Part shown: positions 58,316 to 64,000 of the stretch, in pieces | Numbering within the stretch: position 1 is the stretch's first letter | Layout of the letters: each line of letters begins with the position of its first letter | NCBI GenBank assembly: GCA_027485695.1 | Contig: JAIXQO010000004.1 | Span: 444,408 to 508,407 of the forward strand | Direction: 5' to 3' | DNA: 64,000 bases | From: Pseudomonadota bacterium | GTDB lineage: Bacteria; Bdellovibrionota; UBA1018 | Position numbers and translations under genes: made by a program | Notes under the pieces: generated by a model | Databases searched by the model: none | Told to the model about the DNA's origin: nothing | Seen by the model: the letters and a program-made list of their open reading frames with translations, nothing else

Positions 58316-59740
58316 CTACTGATAGTTGCAGTTGATTGCATATTTGGCACAAAGATACTTCTCGGCTTGCACTCGCTGCCCATCGCTCAGCGCAGAACGA
58401 TAGAATACGACCTCGGCAATACCACCATTCATCAACGTATGGTTCGTTGACCCACTAGCAGTCAAAGCTCCGATTCTCAGTTTGGAATTCGAGTAATCCA
58501 GCACCTTATTCAAAGCCGTACGTGACAACAATGCATTTCCCTGGCCGTTGACGAACATGCGATAACTATTGGTCCCAAGATTGTGAACGACCGATTGAAC
58601 AATCCAAGGATCTTCTTCCGGATAACAGGTCGCCGTCGGACTACCGTTCGGCAATACGCTTCGATCAGCGGCAACCCCGCTGTTAAAACTCGTTTCAATC
58701 GCGCTCAACTGCTGCAAACCCGAGGTACCACAGCTGGTGCTATAGAGAAATCCGCCGACCAGGTACTTTGCCCCCGTAAATTCGGAATACGCGAGCGAAT
58801 TTGAGCCTGCCGTCGAAGTTAAACTGAAAAACGGGTGCTTGGTCGTTCCAGCACTGACCATTCTACCGACGACGAAATAACTAAAATTTTGAATATTTGA
58901 ATATGATGAATTCGCGGTTAACAACACTGAAAGGAAACCAGAGACAAACTGAAAAGTCTGATGCCCGTTCAGGTATACACCCTGAGTGGGTCCAGATGCT
59001 TCCGAGGTGAGAGGAACATCGGCCAACACCCCATTGCTAGACATCATTTTAATCGGCGCAGAAGTAAGAGATCCACCAGAAAAACGTGCGTCGTCGGCAC
59101 TCAAATGAAATCCAAGTGGAGCATTCGGAAGACTATTCATTGTTGGAGCGTCGCAACTCGTGAGACGACTTTCTTTTTGAGCATCCGTTAGGCCATTGAA
59201 CTTATTCGCCAGAGGAATCGACACGTCTCCTTGAAGATTCAATCGAGCATCGTCAATGACGTAATATTCTGAGTCGTCTTCCTCGTTTGGAGCAGCAAGC
59301 CGTCCCGAATCACAGGGTCGAAACGTGGTGCCTTGAACGATTCCGACAATCTGGATGACCCGACGATCTCCCGTAGGAACGATGAGATCGATTTGCTTTT
59401 CTCCGGCGGACAGAAAAAATGGAGCGGATGTGATCCCCCGATATGAGCAGTAAGTGGCGTTCGAAAAATATCGATCAATGTCGGGTCGAACGTTTCGTTG
59501 TGGATTCTCGAAGTCTAGAATCCCGTCTCCCATGACGTTCACGGCTAAACAATCGAACTCAGAAATTTGTGAAGGAGGCGTGCCGAGTGCGGCAACGAGA
59601 CCGGATGCTTGATCCGATTGAGCTTCGTCCGCCGATCGTTCAATGAGAATGGAAACCTTGGAGTTAGAATTGGCGACCGGTCTTCCACAGGAAAAAACAA
59701 AAAACCCCATGAAGGCGAATGCAATTGGTTTCAAATCCAT
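58316..59740 (-). CDS. LamG-type outer-surface lipoprotein, tandem copy 2
   Basis: 474 residues from the ATG at 59740 with lipoprotein signal MDLKPIAFAFMGFFVFSC. N-terminal half closely matches the copy downstream (VSILIERSADE, FDCLAVNVMGDGILDFENPQR, QGDVSIPLANKFNGLTDAQKE), while the LamG half is more diverged, sharing SYFVVGRM, HPFFSLTSTAG, YRMFVNGQGN, KLRIGAL and the C-terminal RVQAEKYLCAKYAINC. The two copies, 32 bases apart, come from a tandem duplication, and the N-terminal half has stayed more similar than the LamG half. Probably one operon. Confidence 0.85.
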   Translation of the reverse strand: MDLKPIAFAFMGFFVFSCGRPVANSNSKVSILIERSADEAQSDQASGLVAALGTPPSQISEFDCLAVNVMGDGILDFENPQRNVRPDIDRYFSNATYCSYRGITSAPFFLSAGEKQIDLIVPTGDRRVIQIVGIVQGTTFRPCDSGRLAAPNEEDDSEYYVIDDARLNLQGDVSIPLANKFNGLTDAQKESRLTSCDAPTMNSLPNAPLGFHLSADDARFSGGSLTSAPIKMMSSNGVLADVPLTSEASGPTQGVYLNGHQTFQFVSGFLSVLLTANSSYSNIQNFSYFVVGRMVSAGTTKHPFFSLTSTAGSNSLAYSEFTGAKYLVGGFLYSTSCGTSGLQQLSAIETSFNSGVAADRSVLPNGSPTATCYPEEDPWIVQSVVHNLGTNSYRMFVNGQGNALLSRTALNKVLDYSNSKLRIGALTASGSTNHTLMNGGIAEVVFYRSALSDGQRVQAEKYLCAKYAINCNYQ

Positions 59741-59858
59741 TTGAACCTCTGGCTCGTCTTGAGCCAATTTCAATTTTCCATGAAGGCACTGCCGTAAGCC
59801 ATCGCTTTAGTTAGAAATATTCTTCATGTTCGACCGCTCATGGGTCCGGTAGCTCAGG

Positions 59859-60860
59859 TCACGAATCTTCGACAGCGTCAAAATTTCCATACTCAAACCC
59901 GTGCAAAGCAATTGGGAATTCTCGGGCATCGGGAAATTTCAGAATCAATTCTCGAGTCCGAGGTGGAATATGATGAAGCGCTGGATAACTCCCGGGTGCC
60001 TGAACTGAAACGGCGATCGTTCCATCAGAATCTAGATAGCTTTGATGAGCAATACATTGGTCGGGCAAGTTGCCACTGATACCAGTGATCGCTATCAGCG
60101 TCGAAGAACGCGTTTCAGTCATGCTCTCTGCGGCGATGGAAAGTTCACTCGCGAGAATGGGTATGCGCAAAGTAGCTTCGTGATCTTGGGTCCAGATCGT
60201 GTGTTGATCGATGTGCCAACGTCCGGTCGTCACCATTCCTTCGATGTCGACGGGTGCACCGTCGATGACTAATTTTTTATACTCGAGGTCGTTTGGGTAC
60301 AGCGCATTCGACTTCCAGGGTCTGAGCAACGGAAGTCCCGGTGAATTCACTCGGAGCAGTTTTCCGAGCTCTACTTCGATGGAATCGAGCCAACCCTGAC
60401 CGGATCCAACGGCTGCGATATTTCCTTCGCTGAGTAGGACAATTTTCGGCAATTTCAATTCGCCGAATGCCAGATTGAGTGCGCTATCCGGATCAAATGC
60501 TACCATTCCGTTGATGTGTTTTAGATTGAGCCAGTCATCGGTCGAGGTCCGTCCTTTGAGTAGCGAAAATCGATCGCGTAGAACGAGTAACGTACGGACA
60601 CCGAGGACTGCGTAGCGACGGTTCCACTCAAAATAGGCTTCGATCACTTGGTCGAACGTCCACGAACTCGTGGCACCAAAAAAAATCGTCCAAACACCTT
60701 GAGTGAGTTTTTCGTCGAGCGGTTGAGGGTACCGTTCACCGGAGTCTTCGGTACCGGAGAAAAAAAGTGGCTCGGTTCGGTACCAATATGGGAGCGTCTC
60801 TTGGCGAGCGATGTGCATCGCTTCTTCGAATGAGTATTCCTTCTCCCGTTTACGACCCAT
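59859..60860 (-). CDS. Thioredoxin-fold-like protein without CXXC, next to an MFS exporter
   Basis: 333 residues, no signal peptide. The first ~150 residues have a thioredoxin-like order: VWTIFFGATSSWTFDQVIEAY, then GVRTLLVLRDRF and LPKIVLLSEGNIAAVGSG, where the last Pro would be the cis-Pro. No CXXC is present, so it is not an ordinary thiol-disulfide reductase. The C-terminal ~130 residues are strand-rich (LRIPILASELSIAAESM). I recognise no exact family, so the fold is a guess. It starts 11 bases inside the end of the MFS gene upstream, so they are probably cotranscribed. Confidence 0.6.
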   Translation of the reverse strand: MGRKREKEYSFEEAMHIARQETLPYWYRTEPLFFSGTEDSGERYPQPLDEKLTQGVWTIFFGATSSWTFDQVIEAYFEWNRRYAVLGVRTLLVLRDRFSLLKGRTSTDDWLNLKHINGMVAFDPDSALNLAFGELKLPKIVLLSEGNIAAVGSGQGWLDSIEVELGKLLRVNSPGLPLLRPWKSNALYPNDLEYKKLVIDGAPVDIEGMVTTGRWHIDQHTIWTQDHEATLRIPILASELSIAAESMTETRSSTLIAITGISGNLPDQCIAHQSYLDSDGTIAVSVQAPGSYPALHHIPPRTRELILKFPDAREFPIALHGFEYGNFDAVEDS

Positions 60861-62289
60861 TCTCAGATTTTGCTATATTAGGAGAAGTCGTACCATCGGT
60901 TTCGGTCTGAAAATCTTCTTCGCGTTTGAGGAGCGAGGCCCCAATCACTCCGAGCGACAAAATTCCCGCGACCCAAAGCGCAGCGTGGAACGCTTTGACG
61001 AAATCGCCGGTCTCCGCGTGTTTCCACGAAAACACCTTGGCGGCCAGCCCGGTTCCGGTCACGAGTCCCAAGTTTCGAATCGTCGCCATGAGCGCCGACG
61101 CAACCCCCAGTTTGTCTTGAGGAATCGAACTCATCAGCGCGACATTGTTCGGACTCTGAAATAGGCCCGATGCGAATCCCACCATGCAAAGCCCCAAAAG
61201 AACGAACGGGTGAATCGTCGTCTCGGAGAAACCTGAACCGAATAGTCCCGCCATGCTGAGCAATACGACCGAAGAAATCGATCCTCCCACTACACTGAGG
61301 CCTCGCGTGCCGAATCGGTCTGCCAAATAGCCGCTCACTGGAGCGACGATGAAAACCGTCAATGGAATCGCGCTCATCAGGACGCCCGCCTGATTGGGCG
61401 TCAGGTCGAGCACTTCTTCGAGATAAAATGGCATGAGAACCAGAAGCGACGAGTACGCTACGAAGTTCAGAAAGTTAGCGAGGTTCGCTGCCGCAAATGT
61501 TCGGATCTTAAAAAGCGAAAAATCGAGGATCGGTTCCGGAACCTGCCGCTCGACTTCATAGAAAATCCGTCCAAGAACAAAAACCAGCAGTGCAAGAATC
61601 CAAACGGAGATTTCAAAAGGACGAGAACCAAACGCATTCAGTGTGGGCGGGTCGACCAGAAAAATAAACGATAGCAACAAGACGAACTGGAGAAATGCGC
61701 CACCCCAGTCAAACGGACCCGGATGGGATTTGCCCATTTCCCGGTCCAAGCGCCAATGCGCAAAAACGAAACCGAGAAGACCAATCGGGAGATTCACCCA
61801 GAAAATACTTCGCCAACCGAAATTGTGGATCAAGAACCCACCGACGCTCGGACCGGATACCAACCCGAGACTCACCACCATCGAGAGTACACCGAGTGCC
61901 TTGCCTCGTTGTTTTCGTTCAAACGCCGCCGTGATGATGGCCGGACCGTTCGCCATGAGCATCGAGGCGCCCATCCCCTGAAAAATTCGAGAAAGTATCA
62001 GGTAAGTGAGGTCAGTAGAGGCGCCGCAGAGCGCTGAACCGACAATAAAAATCAAGAACCCCGATTGGAAGATCCTTTGGCGACCATAGAGATCTGAGAG
62101 ACGTCCAAAAGGCAGGAGCGTACAAGTGATCGTGAGCAAATAGACGATGACGACCCACTTAATAGAGCGCAAGTCCGTCGACAGGGCCTTTGTCAGCGTA
62201 GGAAGAGCGATGTTGACGATGCTTGAATCGAGGGTGGCCATGAACGTGCCGCAAGCGACCGTCATCAGCACCCAGCTTTTCCTCGACAT
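60850..62289 (-). CDS. MFS drug-efflux transporter, DHA2 (14-helix, EmrB/QacA) type
   Basis: 479 residues with 14 predicted membrane segments. DHA2 features: MATLDSSIVNIALPTLTKALS in helix 1 (D-S/T-x-I-V-N-V/I-A-L-P), GRLSDLYGRQRIFQ in the 2-3 loop (motif A), and LVSGPSVGGFLIHNFGWRSIFWVNLPIG in helix 5 (motif C). DHA2 carriers use the proton gradient to expel drugs or cations. Substrate is unknown. Cotranscribed with the thioredoxin-like gene, which overlaps its end by 11 bases. No regulator gene of the TetR or MarR type is adjacent. Confidence 0.92.
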   Translation of the reverse strand: MSRKSWVLMTVACGTFMATLDSSIVNIALPTLTKALSTDLRSIKWVVIVYLLTITCTLLPFGRLSDLYGRQRIFQSGFLIFIVGSALCGASTDLTYLILSRIFQGMGASMLMANGPAIITAAFERKQRGKALGVLSMVVSLGLVSGPSVGGFLIHNFGWRSIFWVNLPIGLLGFVFAHWRLDREMGKSHPGPFDWGGAFLQFVLLLSFIFLVDPPTLNAFGSRPFEISVWILALLVFVLGRIFYEVERQVPEPILDFSLFKIRTFAAANLANFLNFVAYSSLLVLMPFYLEEVLDLTPNQAGVLMSAIPLTVFIVAPVSGYLADRFGTRGLSVVGGSISSVVLLSMAGLFGSGFSETTIHPFVLLGLCMVGFASGLFQSPNNVALMSSIPQDKLGVASALMATIRNLGLVTGTGLAAKVFSWKHAETGDFVKAFHAALWVAGILSLGVIGASLLKREEDFQTETDGTTSPNIAKSENGS

Positions 62290-62445
62290 GGGTAGGCTCT
62301 AGTCTGCTTCCTTCAATATGTCTTTACAATTTTTTATTTTGAGCCGTCCTGACCCAACCACCTAAAAGCCTCGTCAGCGTGAAAATTGGCTCTCCTACCG
62401 ATTTCCTATCGCGGAACTCAGTCAGCCCGTGCGATGATCCGAATC

Positions 62446-63297
62446 ATGAAATCCGCTAAAGATTTGGCGCTTTTGTCGTGCGAATTCCGTATCTCAATCT
62501 TGGAAATGCTTCGTGATGCGAAGTCCGGGCATCCAGGAGGTAGCCTCTCCGCGATCGACCTGATGACCGCCGTCTGGTTCCATTCCATGAAGGGCGTAAA
62601 CGACCCAAAACACCTCAAAGACGATCGCGACCGTTTTGTCCTCTCCAAAGGTCACGGCGTTCCCGCGCTCTACGCGATCCTGGCAAACCTCGGATTCATC
62701 GAGAAGTCAGAACTCCCCACCTTACGTCGCACGGGTTCCCGCCTTCAGGGCCACCCGGACCGCGTTCGCCTCCCCATTGTCGAAGCCTCGACTGGCTCTC
62801 TCGGACAAGGGCTCTCAGTCGCCCAAGGCATCGCCATGGGACAACGTCTGAACGGCTACTCGAACGCTCGCACGTTTTGCCTCCTGGGCGACGGCGAAAT
62901 TCAAGAAGGCCAAGTCTGGGAATCTGCACTCTCTTGCGCGAAATACAAGCTCTCGAATCTCTGCGCGATCCTGGATGCGAACGATGCCCAGATCGACGGC
63001 AAGGTTTCCGAGGTCATGCCGCTCGAACCGCTCGCTGATAAATGGCGTTCGTTCGGTTGGAACGTCATCGAACTCGATGGCCATGATTATCCGGCGATTT
63101 TGAAGGCACTCGATCAATTCGAAAAAGATCAGAAGTCGGACAAGCCACTCTTCATCGTTGCCCGCACAGTCAAAGGCAAAGGCGTCTCCTTCATGGAGCA
63201 CAAGATCGAATGGCACGGAGTCGCGCCAAAAGCCGAGGAATGCGAACGCGCCGTCGCCGAAGTGAAAAAATACGCTCTCTCCTTAGGAGGAAATTAA
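62446..63297 (+). CDS. Transketolase, N-terminal (TPP-binding) subunit
   Basis: 283 residues from the ATG at 62446; an in-frame ATG at 62434 is another choice, and neither has a good ribosome binding site. The TPP-pyrophosphate domain is clear: KSGHPGGSLSAIDLMTAVWF, FVLSKGHGVPALYA, EASTGSLGQGLSVAQGIAMG and LLGDGEIQEGQVWESA (metal-binding G-D-G then the N of LDANDAQID). This is half of a split transketolase, whose partner is the next gene. It interconverts pentose and other sugar phosphates. Confidence 0.95.
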   Translation: MKSAKDLALLSCEFRISILEMLRDAKSGHPGGSLSAIDLMTAVWFHSMKGVNDPKHLKDDRDRFVLSKGHGVPALYAILANLGFIEKSELPTLRRTGSRLQGHPDRVRLPIVEASTGSLGQGLSVAQGIAMGQRLNGYSNARTFCLLGDGEIQEGQVWESALSCAKYKLSNLCAILDANDAQIDGKVSEVMPLEPLADKWRSFGWNVIELDGHDYPAILKALDQFEKDQKSDKPLFIVARTVKGKGVSFMEHKIEWHGVAPKAEECERAVAEVKKYALSLGGN

Positions 63298-63300
63298 GTC

Positions 63301-64000
63301 ATGTCTAAAGCCACACGCCAAGCATTCGGTGAATCGCTCGCCGCCTGGGGAGAAAAACGCAAGGACATCGTCGTACTCGACGCCGACCTGGCGAAATCGA
63401 CGAAGTCCGAACTGTTCATGAAAAAATTTCCGGAACGTTTCTTCGAAATGGGCATTTCCGAAGCGAACATGATCGGCGTCGCCTCGGGTCTCGCGTTTCA
63501 GGGAAAACTGCCGTTTCTCTGCAGCTTCGGCGCGTTCCTCACGGGACGTTACGACACCATCCGCCTCTCAGTTGCCTACGCTGGTGCGAACGTTCGCTTG
63601 ATCGGAACCCACGCCGGAGTCGGCATCGGTGACGACGGGCACAGCCAAATGGGATTAGAGGACGTCGCTCTCATGCGTGCACTCCCGACGATGGGCGTGT
63701 TTCAACCTGCCGACGAAATCGAAACGGCGCTCATCATGGATCACCTCGTTGAGAAGTGGTCGGGGCCTGCGTACCTTCGTCTCACTCGCCAAAGCCTGCC
63801 GATCTATACGGACAAAGCGAATTGGAGAGCTGAGAAAATTCATCACGTTCGTAAACCGAGCAATCCAAACGCTCCGGTTGTCCTTCTGGGATCAGGCGCC
63901 GGCACTCAAGAAGCGATGAAAGCGGCAGAGATCCTGGAATCCAAAGGCATCGCCGCTTCCGTCTTCAACGCTCACTGCCTGAAACCTTATGACACCAAAG
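63301..64000 (+). CDS. Transketolase, C-terminal subunit (cut off by the window end)
   Basis: 233 residues are visible to the right edge. Starts with MSKATRQAFGESLAAWGEKR after a near-perfect AGGAGG box eight bases upstream. The pyrimidine-binding domain is recognised by VVLDADLAKSTKSELF, FEMGISEANMIGVASGLAFQGK (Glu that activates TPP) and GVGIGDDGHSQMGLED. The transketolase C-terminal domain has begun (VLLGSGAGTQEAMKAAE). Begins three bases after the N-terminal subunit's stop. The two chains form a transketolase of the split type found in many bacteria and archaea. Confidence 0.95.
   Translation, partial: MSKATRQAFGESLAAWGEKRKDIVVLDADLAKSTKSELFMKKFPERFFEMGISEANMIGVASGLAFQGKLPFLCSFGAFLTGRYDTIRLSVAYAGANVRLIGTHAGVGIGDDGHSQMGLEDVALMRALPTMGVFQPADEIETALIMDHLVEKWSGPAYLRLTRQSLPIYTDKANWRAEKIHHVRKPSNPNAPVVLLGSGAGTQEAMKAAEILESKGIAASVFNAHCLKPYDTK

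Overview
The window looks like chromosomal DNA (roughly 50% GC by eye) from a Gram-negative, flagellated bacterium. My best guess is the Bdellovibrionota or a related former deltaproteobacterial lineage. The basis is gene content: Pal, CpoB/YbgF and LolA envelope proteins, a MotAB stator pair, a dimeric-type glycyl-tRNA synthetase beside pyruvate phosphate dikinase, a split transketolase, and an unusually high share of signal-peptide proteins without recognisable domains. This is inference, not a taxonomic assignment. I saw no tRNA, rRNA, insertion sequence, phage gene or CRISPR array.

Layout. 1-7.0 kb: the start of ssb (leftward), then a rightward run of pal, a DUF4398-type lipoprotein, a YbgF/CpoB-like TPR lipoprotein, a metallophosphatase-tetraheme cytochrome fusion, tsaD, rsmA and a FadL-like porin. 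7.1-10.4 kb: a DUF502 membrane protein, smpB, an acyl-CoA synthetase and rpoZ, ending in a bidirectional terminator shared with lon. 10.5-17.4 kb: lon, an AMIN-like protein, a secreted protein with a C-terminal anchor, a divergent short-chain dehydrogenase, then motB/motA. 17.6-31.3 kb: an accessory stretch with many exported proteins (mono-heme protein, S28 serine peptidase, MORN-like protein, an exported PI3/4-kinase-like protein), interspersed with recO, an AEC carrier and a GalE-GmhB fusion, and ending in small ORFs around inverted repeats. 31.5-35.6 kb: glyS and ppdK. 35.7-42.8 kb: tandem secreted paralogues, a structured small transcript, a PanE-like reductase, and a leftward pair encoding an exported Fic protein and an exported putative PD-(D/E)XK nuclease. 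43.1-47.5 kb: smc and lolA. 47.5-53.3 kb: secreted proteins of mostly unknown function. 53.6-56.9 kb: yajQ, rimO, a rhodanese and queG. 56.9-62.3 kb: two tandem LamG-type lipoproteins, a thioredoxin-like protein and an MFS exporter. 62.4-64 kb: split transketolase, running off the window.

How the genes fit together. Pal, the DUF4398 protein, the YbgF-like protein, LolA and the FadL-like porin serve the outer membrane. TsaD, RsmA, SmpB, RimO, GlyS and QueG serve tRNA, ribosome and translation quality. Smc, RecO and Ssb serve DNA maintenance. PpdK and transketolase serve central carbon metabolism. MotAB power the flagellum.

The most interesting material is a set of large exported proteins whose C-terminal domains resemble effector or toxin enzymes: PI3/4-kinase-like at 24.2-26.7 kb, PD-(D/E)XK-like at 38.8-40.0 kb and Fic at 40.1-42.8 kb. 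The kinase and Fic proteins also share a similar overall plan. I found no immunity gene or dedicated secretion system beside them, so a role against prey, host or competitor is a hypothesis. A second theme is two very short ORFs (31 and 27 codons) with good ribosome binding sites, next to strong RNA hairpins.
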